Shown here: positions 7,366 to 20,554 of the stretch, piece by piece
How the letters are laid out: every line of letters begins with the position of its first letter
Position numbering within the stretch: position 1 is the first letter of the stretch
Source of the DNA: Planctomyces sp. SH-PL62
GTDB taxonomy: Bacteria; Planctomycetota; Planctomycetia; Planctomycetales; Planctomycetaceae
Assembly (NCBI GenBank): GCA_945905295.1
Contig: CAMDPX010000029.1
Coordinates: 1 to 45,565, forward strand
DNA length: 45,565 bases
Direction: 5' to 3'
The notes under the pieces: generated by a model
What the model saw: the letters and a program-made list of their open reading frames with translations, nothing else
What the model was told of the DNA's origin: nothing
Databases searched by the model: none
Position numbers and translations under genes: made by a program

Positions 7366-8871
7366 TCAACCGGTCACGGCGGGGTCAGCGGCTTCGATGA
7401 TGTCGAGCAACCCTTCCGCCGTCTTGGCTTGGCAAAGCTTCTCGCGCACAAACGCGCTCTTCGCCACGTTGGCCAACTGAGCCAAGAAGAACACTTGCAA
7501 GTTCGGTCGATCGGCCGGAGTGACCAGCAAAAAAATCAGCCGCACCGGCTCAGTCGCGGTCGGGCTGAAAAGGATGCCTTCTTCCGAGCGGCCGAAGATC
7601 AGCAACGGCTTCACCAGCTTCGGACAACGAGCATGCGGGATCGCGACGCCGAAGCCCACGTCCGTCGTCAGGAGCTGTTCTCGTGCTAGAGCCAGCGCCG
7701 CGACGTCCACATCTGGCGGCAGACTGCCCTCCGGAATGGTGGCAATGAGTTCGCGAATCGCTCCGTCAGCCGTCGTCGCGCTGACGTTCAATTGAATCGA
7801 ACCGGCTTCGAGTGCGTCTTTCAGGAAGAGCCGCGGCAGCCGGGGGTACTCGTCTTCGATCTTGCCGACGATCTCTTCCAGGATGTCTTCCAACGTGATG
7901 AGTCCAACCGGAAGAGAACCATCCATCACGACCGCCATGTTGGCTCCGTCCCGTTGCAGTTCCTGCATCGTGACTTCCAGGTTGTCTCCTGGAGCAACAA
8001 TCCGCAGCGGTCGCAGAATGCGCTGCCAATCGCGGTCATGCTCGTCCAACAGGAGCAGGTCTTTCATCAGCAGATACTTGACCGGCTCACGCGACTTCGG
8101 ATCGAGCACAGGGATGCGCGAGAAACGATGCTCACGCACAGTTCGTAAGACTTCCGGCAGCGGCGTATCGGCCGGGAGCGTTCTGACCTGCGGCCAGGCG
8201 ATCATCGCGTCGCGAACCGTCTGCTTGCTGAGATCGAACAGGTTCTCGACCATCAGCAACTGATTGAATGAGAAGCTCCCGGTTGCTTGCGTGGCAAACA
8301 ACAACATCCGCAGTTCCTGTTCGGTGTGTGCGACCTCGTGATGGTCCGCTTCCAGTCCGAGCATCTTGAGAATCAAATCGCAGCCGGCATTGACCGCCAG
8401 CATCGGCACATAAAACAGCCGATAGCACCACCTCATCGGCGCGGCGATGGCCAGCGTCGCTTGCTCGGCGCGACGGATAGCCAGAATCTTGGGAGCTTGT
8501 TCGCCCAGCAAAATGTGCAAGAACGTGATCACCGAAAAGGACACGCCCACTGACAGCAGATGGCTGACTCGCGAGGTCATCCAGGCGGGATGACCGAAAA
8601 CCGACTCGACGACCTTCGTAAATGCCGGCTCGCCCACCGCGCCGAGCGCGAGGCTGGCCACCGTGATCCCCAGTTGCGTCGCCGACAGATACTCGTCCAG
8701 TTCGTTGAGCATCTCGCGAGCGAGTTTGGCTCGGCGATTTCCCTGGCGAGCCAATTCTTCAATGCGCGTGGTGCGAACTTTGACGAGAGCGAACTCCGCC
8801 AGCACGAAAAAGCCATTCAACAGCACTAACACGAGGGCCAGTAACAGCCACAGCCCAGTGGTAAAGTCCAT
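7366..8871 (-). CDS. CNNM/CBS-pair membrane protein with C-terminal PTS EIIA-like domain
   Basis: The 501-residue protein has three parts. Residues 1-190 form a CNNM (DUF21) membrane domain with helices such as LWLLLALVLVLLNGFFVLAEFALV and the motif VASLALGAVGEPAF. Residues about 205-340 hold two CBS domains (VRDAMIAWPQVRTLPAD; MAVVMDGSLPVGLITLEDILEEIVG). Residues about 350-500 resemble a PTS EIIA type 2 domain, with GVAIPHARCP placing the phosphorylatable His at 413. Family members normally end in a CorC/HlyC transporter-associated domain, so this tail is unusual. Likely role: divalent cation export with a nucleotide sensor (CBS) and a PTS-like regulatory tail; the last part is inference. 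ATG 8871 is preferred over a TTG at 8910, which would add 13 polar residues before the first helix. Confidence 0.82.
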   Translation of the reverse strand: MDFTTGLWLLLALVLVLLNGFFVLAEFALVKVRTTRIEELARQGNRRAKLAREMLNELDEYLSATQLGITVASLALGAVGEPAFTKVVESVFGHPAWMTSRVSHLLSVGVSFSVITFLHILLGEQAPKILAIRRAEQATLAIAAPMRWCYRLFYVPMLAVNAGCDLILKMLGLEADHHEVAHTEQELRMLLFATQATGSFSFNQLLMVENLFDLSKQTVRDAMIAWPQVRTLPADTPLPEVLRTVREHRFSRIPVLDPKSREPVKYLLMKDLLLLDEHDRDWQRILRPLRIVAPGDNLEVTMQELQRDGANMAVVMDGSLPVGLITLEDILEEIVGKIEDEYPRLPRLFLKDALEAGSIQLNVSATTADGAIRELIATIPEGSLPPDVDVAALALAREQLLTTDVGFGVAIPHARCPKLVKPLLIFGRSEEGILFSPTATEPVRLIFLLVTPADRPNLQVFFLAQLANVAKSAFVREKLCQAKTAEGLLDIIEAADPAVTG

Positions 8872-8993
8872 AGTGGCGGAGACTGTAAGCGGCTCCGCGC
8901 GGGCCGACAACGCGCGGCCGATTGAGCCGTGTCGACGCTGGATGAGCCTTGGCCGCCGCTTTCCGTGTAGGTAGCCATCACGCTTCGACCGAA

Positions 8994-10425
<1,432 letters not shown>

Positions 10426-10544
10426 CGCAGTGAAGCCGATGACCGATTACTGTGAACCCGATAGAATGCCGTCTCAATCAGACCACGATTTTTCGGAATT
10501 ACGCGCAATCACAGTCTCCTTGGTTTTGTGGGAATGGATGCAGT

Positions 10545-11765
10545 GTGAAGAACACGACAACGCCACCGTCGATGATCGACTTATTCTGCGGAGCAGGTGG
10601 CCTCTCGCTGGGATTCGATCGTGCCGGCTTTCAGACGGTGAGCGCATTCGACAACTGGCAACCTGCGGTCGAGACTTACCGAGCCAATTTGGGCGATCAC
10701 GTTCAGCGCGTCGCGATCACTCGTGACTTGGATATCTCTTGTCCGACGGTGATCGTCGGTGGGCCGCCGTGCCAAGGCTTCTCGTCGGCGGGAATGCGTC
10801 GAGCCAACGATGCCCGCAACTCGCTTGTCGGCGAATTCAGTCGCCTCATCGCGCGAGTTCGTCCTGCCGCGTTCATCTTCGAGAACGTCGAAGGATTCTT
10901 GACCGGAGCGCGTGGCGACTTCGTCTTGGAACTACTCGAACCGTTGATCGAGGCGGGATACCGAATCCATCTTCGTAAGATCAACGCCGCTCACTTCGGT
11001 GTTCCGCAGCATCGCAAGCGAGTCATCGCCATCGGCGGACTCGGCTGGGAACCATCTTTTCCAGAGGCAACACACGCCGCGTTTGGAGCACCCGGCGCGC
11101 ACCTCGCCAACGGCATGAGGTCGTGCGCGACACCCACGCTGGCTGATTCGCTTGCCGACTTGCCGCCAGCGTCCTGCAACGGCAATGAGTCATTCACCGA
11201 TCACGCCATCCAACTACTGAGCGACGAAGACTCGCGGCGAGCCAAGTTGCTGGAGCAAGGGCAAACGATGCGTGACCTGCCGGAAGAACTCTGGCATGAG
11301 AGCTATCGCAAACGAGCCTTTCGCCGTGTCATGGATGGCACGCCCACTGAACGACGCGGCGGTGCTCCGGCCGATGTGCGGCGGCTGCGTGCCGACGAAC
11401 CCTCAAAGGCAATCACTGGCGGCGTCTTACGCGAGTTCATTCATCCGACCGAAGACCGCCCGCTCACGCTTCGCGAATGCGCGACCTTGCAGACGTTCTC
11501 GGCAGACTTCCAATTCCAAGGGAGCGTGTCCGAGAAAGCTCAACTCATCGGCAACGCCGTCCCCCCGTTGCTCGCTCAACGAATCGCGGAATCACTTCGA
11601 CAAGACCTCGCGTCGCTGCGTCCGACTCGCGCCCCCGGCGCATTGCTGAGCTTCGTCCCGACGCTTGCCATCGGAATGAGTCCCGCCCTCGAAGAAGTCA
11701 CTCACCGAGTCAAGCGGCGATTCATGAGCGGAGCGAAACAGAAAGTGTTGCAACTATGGGACTGA
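10545..11765 (+). CDS. C5-cytosine DNA methyltransferase
   Basis: A 406-residue m5C methyltransferase with all main motifs in order: I (MIDLFCGAGGLSLGF), IV with the catalytic cysteine (GGPPCQGFS, Cys76), VI (FIFENVEGF), VIII (QHRKRVIAI), a target-recognition region about residues 190-320, then IX and X (LIGNAVPPLLA). The start is uncertain. GTG 10545 gives MKNTTTPPSMIDLFC; ATG 10572 begins directly at motif I, and ATG 10452 would overlap the hsdR junction. It is the first gene of a three-gene cassette on the plus strand, opposite to the flanking hsd remnants, and so probably came in with that cassette. It could be a host-protecting modification enzyme for the two genes that follow. Confidence 0.93.
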   Translation: MKNTTTPPSMIDLFCGAGGLSLGFDRAGFQTVSAFDNWQPAVETYRANLGDHVQRVAITRDLDISCPTVIVGGPPCQGFSSAGMRRANDARNSLVGEFSRLIARVRPAAFIFENVEGFLTGARGDFVLELLEPLIEAGYRIHLRKINAAHFGVPQHRKRVIAIGGLGWEPSFPEATHAAFGAPGAHLANGMRSCATPTLADSLADLPPASCNGNESFTDHAIQLLSDEDSRRAKLLEQGQTMRDLPEELWHESYRKRAFRRVMDGTPTERRGGAPADVRRLRADEPSKAITGGVLREFIHPTEDRPLTLRECATLQTFSADFQFQGSVSEKAQLIGNAVPPLLAQRIAESLRQDLASLRPTRAPGALLSFVPTLAIGMSPALEEVTHRVKRRFMSGAKQKVLQLWD

Positions 11766-11912
11766 CGAAAGCCCAAGCGGCGGGCCTCACCAACGAATGC
11801 TGTGTAAAGAGTCGCCCGCTGGTGCGCTCTCGGCGGCTGGAGGGATCAGGTCGACGCCCGTAAGATGAGCCGAATCATTCAGCCTCTTTCCTGCTCGTGA
11901 TAAACCACATCA

Positions 11913-14900
11913 ATGTTTCTTGAACAAGCACATCAATGGCTGGGATGGCCATCGCCCGAGCGAATCCTTGATCCACAAGGTGCGGGTGCGAGGGCGTCTT
12001 GGGAGTTCGCCAAACGCAAGATCAACGATTCGCTCAAGCAGAAGTTTCCGCAGCTACAAATTGAAACGGGCGTTCTCGTCCTGAATTCGGATTCAGCCGA
12101 TACGACAGCTCCGCTCGCGGTGGTCTGCCAGTTTGCGAGTGGGGCGAGTGACGAAGCGTTAGACGAAGCTCATCGTCTTGCCTGGAGCTTCTCCCGGACC
12201 TCGCTGCTCGTCACGTTGGAGCCACATCGAATCATTGCCTGGACGTGCTATTGCGATCCGAATCAGCCGGAACAATTGCGGCGAGTTTGCGAACTCCCCA
12301 CGCCGCCGATCTTCCCGCCAACGGGCACACCGGAGCAGCGCAACGTTCGCGATTTGTTGCATTGGGTCAGCCTCATCACCGGCCACATTCAGCGACAGCG
12401 ACCGACCCATTTTCCCGTCGATGGTCGAGCCGATGCGTTGCTGCTGAAGAACCTGCGGTACGTTCGCGGTCGCCTCTTGGCGATGGAGCTGCCGATGAAT
12501 TTCTGCCACGACTTGCTGGCGCGAATCATCTTCACGCAGTACCTCTTTCACCGTCGGGACGGCGACGGCAATGCGTTCTTCAGTCCGAGCCTTCTGGATC
12601 GCCTCAAGAAGGACGGAACACTGAAGCCATCCCATGACGATTTGGGATCGATCCTTCAGGATCACGGCGCAACGTATGCGTTGTTTCGGTGGCTCGACGA
12701 GCGTTTCAACGGCGACCTCTTCCCCGGCAAAGAAGACTCATCCGCTGAAGATCGAGAGGCAGCATGGCAAGCGGAAAGTGATGCCGTTCGCCCCGATCAT
12801 TTGCAGCTTCTGGCTGAGTTGGTGTCCGGGACAATCGACACGACGGATCGACAACTCCGTCTCTGGCCGCAGTACTCATTCGACACGATCCCGTTGGAGT
12901 TCATCAGTAGCGTCTACGAAGAGTTTCTCAACGAAGAGCGGTATCAAACCAAAGCCTTCTACACACCGTCGCATCTCGTGGACTATGTGCTTGACGCGGT
13001 CTTGCCATGGGACGGCGACGAGTGGGACTTGCGCATCTTGGACCCGTCGTGCGGCTCGGGCATCTTCCTGGTGAAAGCGTTTCAGCGGTTGATCTATCGC
13101 TGGCGTCGAGCCAATCGCCGCGAACCGCTGGTAAGCGACCTGAAGCCGATCCTGGCGAAGAATCTCACTGGCGTAGACATCAACCCGGAAGCGGTGCGAG
13201 TTGCCTGCTTCAGTCTCTACCTCGCGATGGCTGACGCCATCGAGCCGAAGCATTACGTCACACGCGAAAAGGTGTTTCCACCGCTGCGCGGCAAGCGGCT
13301 GATCGCGAACGATTTCTTCGACGAGACGATTTCGGGATTTCAAACGCACGACGACAACGGGACGTTCGATTTAGTCATCGGCAATGCGCCGTGGGGCGAC
13401 AAGTCGATCAAGAAGACATCGGACATCGCTGCCGCTTTTTCGCCGAACCCTCGCAAGAAGAAAGACGAACCGCCAACGAATGCCGAAGCGTGGGCCAGGG
13501 GGCATGATTGGCCGGTCGCCAACAATGACATCGGCCCGTTGTTCTTGGCAAAGGGACTGAAACTCGTTCGAGACAACGGCAAGGTCGCGATGGTGCAGCC
13601 TGCCGGACCGTGGCTCTATCACCGAGCCGAACCTGCGATGCAGTTGCGGAAGCGGCTCTTTGAAACCTGCACTATCGATGAAGTCACGAACCTCTCGGCG
13701 ATTCGACGCGAACTCTTCACCGACGCGATTGGCCCCGCCTGCATCATCGTCGTCGGGAAAGAGCAACCTGCGCCCGATTCCACACTCTCGTACTTCACTC
13801 CCAAGCCACTGAAGACTGAGGGACCGATCAAAGACTTCACGATCGAACCGCAAGACGTCTCCCGCGTTTCACATCACGAAGCCGCCAACGATCCGTTAGT
13901 CTGGCCGGTGCTTTCGATGGGAGGCCGGCGAGATTTGAATTTGATTCGCAAGCTCGCCTCGTATGAAACGCTCGTGAAGCTCAAGGCGAAAAATGAAGTC
14001 ATGACGCGAATGGGCGTCATCCCCGGTGACGAAAAGAAGTTGCTCCCCGAACTCAGAGACAAGCCGTATTTCGATGCGACCGAGTTTCCGGAGGATGTGT
14101 TTTTGGAACTCGATGCCGCAACGGTACCTGGCTGGAAGGAGCCACGAGTTCACAGCCTTCATGGCATCAAGCACTTTGAAGAGTTCAAGAACCCGCAGCT
14201 TCTGATCAAGCAAAGTTTCTCTGCGAAAACCGGCCGCTTTCGCGCCGCGCTGGTCCGGTCTGACGATCCCGAATGGGGCGTCGTCTGCAAGAAAACGTAC
14301 CTCTCGGTTCGCGACCAATCGTCAGACTCGCGGCACATTCACGCCGCTTGCCTAGTCTACAACAGCTTGCTCGCCTCATATTTTCTGGCTCTGACCAGTA
14401 GCCGGATTAGCCACTACATCACGGAGACTCTGACCCAAGAATTGATGACCGTCCCGCTGCCGAAGCCACTCGTCGATCTAGCAGGCGTGAGTTCATTCGA
14501 CGAGATCGACGAGTTGACCCGCAAACTATTCGCGCTCACCAAAGCGGATTGGACCCTGGTCGAAGACTTGCTGGAGTTCACGTTGCCGGACGCGATCCGC
14601 AAGACCCCCGGTCCTGGACGGCAGAAGACGAAACGCGATGACTCGCATGATGGCTCGGAACCGGAGTTATCGATTTACGCGCAGACAATGTTCCGAGTCC
14701 TCAAGAGCACCTTCGGCAGCGACAAGGCCATCGCTGCGACGATCTATCAGGAGCCGGACGGCCAACCGTTGCCAGTCCGCATGGTCACGCTGCATTTCGA
14801 CTGGCCCGGCCGCAAGCCGTTGACCGTCGAGCCTATCGAAGCCGATGGACTGCTCGACGAACTCTCCAAGTTCCATCGCGACACTTTGCAACGCAGGACG

Positions 14901-15107
14901 CGCACGGCCAATGGCACCGGCTTGGGCTTCCAGCGTGTTGCCTTCTTCTTCCACTCGCATCAGGCGGAGCATGGTCGAGTTCGAAACCTGACCATCATCA
15001 AACCCGACGAACGACGCTACTGGACGCGATCTTTGGCGATGCGCGATGCCGATGATCTCGCCGCCGCCATCTTCAAGGCCGCCGGCTGGAAGGGCGAGCG
15101 TCCATGA
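11913..15107 (+). CDS. Eco57I-like N6-adenine DNA methylase, 1064 residues
   Basis: Large class I SAM-dependent methylase in the style of type IIG/Eco57I enzymes. Motif X-like region YTPSHLVDYVLD and motif I DPSCGSGIFLVKAF (about residue 377) are clear. Motif IV reads VIGNAPWG (Asn491), with Ala in place of the usual first Pro of NPPY/NPPW. The 370-residue N-terminal part is helical and unassigned; I see no intact D...ExK nuclease motif in it. The C-terminal 500 residues, with segments such as ISHYITETLTQELMTVPLPKP, are typical of the target-recognition half in such enzymes. A linker rich in Lys/Asp (PGPGRQKTKRDDSHDG) separates a last domain (about 930-1064). It overlaps the next gene by 4 bases (ATGA), suggesting coupled translation. 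Confidence 0.85.
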   Translation: MFLEQAHQWLGWPSPERILDPQGAGARASWEFAKRKINDSLKQKFPQLQIETGVLVLNSDSADTTAPLAVVCQFASGASDEALDEAHRLAWSFSRTSLLVTLEPHRIIAWTCYCDPNQPEQLRRVCELPTPPIFPPTGTPEQRNVRDLLHWVSLITGHIQRQRPTHFPVDGRADALLLKNLRYVRGRLLAMELPMNFCHDLLARIIFTQYLFHRRDGDGNAFFSPSLLDRLKKDGTLKPSHDDLGSILQDHGATYALFRWLDERFNGDLFPGKEDSSAEDREAAWQAESDAVRPDHLQLLAELVSGTIDTTDRQLRLWPQYSFDTIPLEFISSVYEEFLNEERYQTKAFYTPSHLVDYVLDAVLPWDGDEWDLRILDPSCGSGIFLVKAFQRLIYRWRRANRREPLVSDLKPILAKNLTGVDINPEAVRVACFSLYLAMADAIEPKHYVTREKVFPPLRGKRLIANDFFDETISGFQTHDDNGTFDLVIGNAPWGDKSIKKTSDIAAAFSPNPRKKKDEPPTNAEAWARGHDWPVANNDIGPLFLAKGLKLVRDNGKVAMVQPAGPWLYHRAEPAMQLRKRLFETCTIDEVTNLSAIRRELFTDAIGPACIIVVGKEQPAPDSTLSYFTPKPLKTEGPIKDFTIEPQDVSRVSHHEAANDPLVWPVLSMGGRRDLNLIRKLASYETLVKLKAKNEVMTRMGVIPGDEKKLLPELRDKPYFDATEFPEDVFLELDAATVPGWKEPRVHSLHGIKHFEEFKNPQLLIKQSFSAKTGRFRAALVRSDDPEWGVVCKKTYLSVRDQSSDSRHIHAACLVYNSLLASYFLALTSSRISHYITETLTQELMTVPLPKPLVDLAGVSSFDEIDELTRKLFALTKADWTLVEDLLEFTLPDAIRKTPGPGRQKTKRDDSHDGSEPELSIYAQTMFRVLKSTFGSDKAIAATIYQEPDGQPLPVRMVTLHFDWPGRKPLTVEPIEADGLLDELSKFHRDTLQRRTRTANGTGLGFQRVAFFFHSHQAEHGRVRNLTIIKPDERRYWTRSLAMRDADDLAAAIFKAAGWKGERP

Positions 15108-15763
15108 CCCGCCGACGCACCTTCAGCGATATCGCGTTTGCCGCCGACACCGACAACGCTGATCTTCCAGTCGAGTGGGCACGCGGTGTCGCAGCCCAAG
15201 TTCTCGAATGGACGTGGCAGGCATTCGACCAATTGCGTGAGAAGCACTTGCAGGGAGTCGACTTCAGCCAGCCGCTCGATCAATTGGAACGTGATCTCAC
15301 TCGCCATCACTACCTCGATCTCCAGCAGGTTTTTCACACGGCAACGGAAGGTTTTTGCTCGCTGCTTCCCGAACGTGAATGGGACGAGATGGAAAGCCTC
15401 TCGTCCTCACAGGCCAAACCTCCCGCCTACGATTTCGCTTTCGTCCACATCGAACATCGCCGTTGGGCATGGCCCATTGAAGCCAAGGTGTTGCCGACGC
15501 CGGGAACATTGAGCGAGTACGTCAATGAGATTCACACCAAGTTCGTCGGAGGTGTTGCGGCTCCATTGGTTGGCGAGGCCGGCATGATCGCCTACCTGCT
15601 TTCCGGTTCGGCAGACACATTTTTCGTCAATCTTGAAAATCGGCTTGCGGTGGTGCTCGAAGTGGTCGCTGAGTTCCCGAATCGGCCTCATCGAACTTCA
15701 ACACATTCTCGTCCCACTGCCCCAACACTCCGCCTTCACCACATGGTCATGGCCTGCCACTGA
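15104..15763 (+). CDS. Possible PD-(D/E)XK nuclease partner of the methylase
   Basis: A 219-residue protein whose start ATG overlaps the stop of the methylase gene (ATGA at 15104-15107), so the two are likely made together. The region PAYDFAFV ... WPIEAKV gives Asp110, then Glu126-Ala-Lys128: the D-x15-ExK spacing of PD-(D/E)XK nucleases. Predicted strands and helices around it fit (EFLSS excluded; [19 protein letters not shown]). A C-terminal [10 protein letters not shown] may be structural. I cannot name a family. With the two methylases it would make a full restriction-modification set; alternatively it is an accessory or specificity protein. The last 30 codons have lower third-position GC than an overlapping +1 frame that runs to 15794, so the exact C-terminus is uncertain. 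Confidence 0.55.
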   Translation: MTRRRTFSDIAFAADTDNADLPVEWARGVAAQVLEWTWQAFDQLREKHLQGVDFSQPLDQLERDLTRHHYLDLQQVFHTATEGFCSLLPEREWDEMESLSSSQAKPPAYDFAFVHIEHRRWAWPIEAKVLPTPGTLSEYVNEIHTKFVGGVAAPLVGEAGMIAYLLSGSADTFFVNLENRLAVVLEVVAEFPNRPHRTSTHSRPTAPTLRLHHMVMACH

Positions 15764-15804
15764 GCCGAGGAACGTGGCTGGGTGGCACACCTGACGCTTT
15801 TGGT

Positions 15805-16810
<1,006 letters not shown>

Positions 16811-16814
<4 letters not shown>

Positions 16815-16957
16815 GCTCGGGCTCGGCGTGTGAAAGCGTTGATGGTGCGGAGCGTGCGCGAAGCCGTCAATACGCCCGGCGTGATGATCTCGTCCGGCAG
16901 CCGTCGGAACGTTCCGTCTGTCAGGCGGACGTGGTTGAGCGCTTCGTAGCATTCGCT
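16811..16957 (-). pseudogene. C-terminal scrap of an ORF upstream of hsdM
   Basis: An open stretch of about 48 codons (YEALNHVRLTDGTFRRLP ... LRTINAFTRRARA) ends in a TGA that overlaps the hsdM ATG in an ATGA arrangement. Such coupling suggests it is the tail of a gene once translated with hsdM. An in-frame stop just upstream leaves no start codon. I do not recognise the family. It may equally be a chance open frame. Confidence 0.35.
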
Positions 16958-17087
16958 TCAAATTCACCCGCCAATGGGTGCGCGTCGACACGGCGTCTGG
17001 AATTCGTGAAGGATCGGTCGGATCATTGTCCTCGCAGCCTGAATCGGACTCGCTCAGGGACGATCTTTCTCCTCAAAGAAAACGAGT

Positions 17088-19184
<2,097 letters not shown>

Positions 19185-19208
19185 TCCCTCGCGGCTAAGA
19201 ACAAAACA

Positions 19209-19412
19209 GGCGAGCGGGGCGGCGTCAGCCCAATGGCACTCACTTTGATGAGCCGGAACGCGCTAGCGTCCGGTTCGGGCATCAAGACCGCGACAAACCG
19301 GACGCTAGCGCGTTCCGGCTGATCATCGAACCCCTCAAAGTGACTGCCATTGGGAGTCAGCCCCTCGGTTCTGCATCGAATGCACCGGGGGGCTGACGCC
19401 GCACCGCTCGCC
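19209..19412. repeat. Repeat family C, copy 1, with a nested palindrome
   Basis: Outer arms are GGCGAGCGGGGCGGCGTC and GACGCCGCACCGCTCGCC. Inside lies a second pair CAATGGCACTCACTTTGA / TCAAAGTGACTGCCATTG. At the centre is a perfect 25-bp inverted repeat (19251-19275 with 19296-19320, containing GCGCTAGCGTCCGG). The layering looks like one palindromic element inserted into another. It fills most of the uvrB-bfd gap. Confidence 0.85.
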
Positions 19413-19517
19413 AAACTGTCTCTCGAAGGATAGTTCGTTGACACCGACATGGGCCGAACTACCATGTTTCGCATTGCTGAGATTCAATCTCGCGGGGGCG
19501 GAAACGCTCGTCAAAAC

Positions 19518-19745
19518 ATGTACGAAGACGCCATTTGCAGTGAAGACGTGATCTGCCACTGTCTGAAGGTCACTCAGGCCGAAGTCGAATCGGCCATCGT
19601 GACCTCAGACGAACCTTCGTTGCGTTGCGTGATGCGGATGACCGGTGCCGGGACTGGCTGCACGGCGTGTCATCAGGCGATTCGCAACATGGTCCTGGCT
19701 CAGTGCCCACCCGCCGCGTCTTCGCCGACTTGCGTGAGGAGGTAG
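19518..19745 (+). CDS. bfd: Bacterioferritin-associated ferredoxin (BFD-like [2Fe-2S])
   Basis: A 75-residue protein with the BFD cysteine pattern: CHC (Cys13, Cys15) and CTAC (Cys48, Cys51), with the family context VICHCLKVTQAEV and GAGTGCTACH. BFD binds bacterioferritin and passes electrons to its heme so that stored iron is released. The neighbouring bfr gene supports this. ATG 19518 gives the usual family length; in-frame ATGs at 19449 and 19464 would add an N-terminal tail unlike BFDs. The 3' end overlaps the convergent bfr 3' end by 46 bases, so each coding region is antisense to the other there. Confidence 0.9.
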   Translation: MYEDAICSEDVICHCLKVTQAEVESAIVTSDEPSLRCVMRMTGAGTGCTACHQAIRNMVLAQCPPAASSPTCVRR

Positions 19746-20188
19746 TTCTGCAAGCCGAGCCGCTGGATCAAGTCGATCTGCGTTTCCAGCCAATCGACAT
19801 GCTCTTCGGACTCCACCAGAATCTTTTCGAGCATGTCGCGGCTGCCGCCGTCGTTCTCGGCAATGCACAGCTTGACGGCGTCGTTGTACGTCTTGACTCC
19901 GCTGGATTCGAGCTTGAGGTCGTACTGAAACTGGTCCTCGACGTCGGTGCCAGCACGAATGACGTCGTAGCGAGCGATCTCCGGCACACCCTCCAAGAAC
20001 AGGATGCGGTCAATGAGCATTTCCGCGTGCTTCATCTCGCCCATCGACTCGGAATAGTGCTTGGCGGCCAGGCGGTTCAAGCCCCAATTCTTGCACATCT
20101 TGGCTTGAATGAAGTACTGGTTGATCGCGGTCAATTCGATCGTCAGCCCCGCGTTCAGGGCGTCGATGACTTTCTGGGAACCTTTCAT
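19700..20188 (-). CDS. bfr: Bacterioferritin
   Basis: Heme-containing ferritin, 162 residues from ATG 20188; the AAGGAG at 20197-20202 eight bases upstream sets this start. Ferroxidase ligands Glu18, Glu51, His54, Glu94 and His130 are in place, and Met52 is the heme ligand (MGEMKHAE). Position 127, normally Glu in the ExxH pair, reads as Ser here by hand alignment (ESEEHVDWLE), with Glu126 and Glu128 beside it. The C-terminal motif DWLETQIDLIQRLGLQNYL is typical. It stores iron as ferric mineral in the cytoplasm and is paired with the convergent bfd. Confidence 0.95.
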   Translation of the reverse strand: MKGSQKVIDALNAGLTIELTAINQYFIQAKMCKNWGLNRLAAKHYSESMGEMKHAEMLIDRILFLEGVPEIARYDVIRAGTDVEDQFQYDLKLESSGVKTYNDAVKLCIAENDGGSRDMLEKILVESEEHVDWLETQIDLIQRLGLQNYLLTQVGEDAAGGH

Positions 20189-20395
20189 GAGAAACTCTCC
20201 TTGTGATGAAAGCGCCGGCAATCGGCGGAATTTCGATGGGGGAAATGTGACAAGCGGCGGATTCTAGTGGGCCATGACCATTGATCCACGGCCGAGGTCG
20301 ACCAAGCTTCAAAAAACGCCGAACTGAGATGTGATCCCAGCGCGAGAGCCGGTCTCGGTGGCTGTCCGAAACGGTCGTAGGCTGACTCTCCGAGT

Positions 20396-20486
20396 CTGTG
20401 AATAAATGACGTGGGGCACGTTTTCAACGTGCCCAATCAGCCTATTTTCGAGCACGTTGAAAACGTGCTCCACGAAAACTCCACAG
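20396..20486. repeat. Repeat family A, copy 2 (91-bp composite form)
   Basis: The inverted counterpart of 1814-1904, with two differences by eye over 91 bp. It sits between the bfr promoter side and the O-methyltransferase 3' end. Around it, segments with ACTCTCCGAGTC and CGACTCGGAGAGTC (20385-20535) form a second set of arms, so this copy lies inside a larger inverted repeat. Confidence 0.85.
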
Positions 20487-20554
20487 CCTCTCCGAGTCGG
20501 GACTCTTGCGAGAAAACTCCCGACTCGGAGAGTCAGGCTACGGCGGATAGCCAC

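Noticed and set aside
10545-15763. Calling the cassette DISARM or BREX
   Set aside because: No DrmA/DrmB helicase or DUF1998 gene, no PLD nuclease, and no BREX ATPase, protease or phosphatase gene is in the window.
15660-15794. A +1 frame after about 15665 ([18 protein letters not shown], stop at 15792-15794) as the true end of the small nuclease-like gene
   Set aside because: The original frame is uninterrupted to 15763 and its end (PHRTSTHSR...LRLHHMVM) is also protein-like. The +1 frame has higher third-position GC, but a frameshift would have to be assumed; I left it as an uncertainty.
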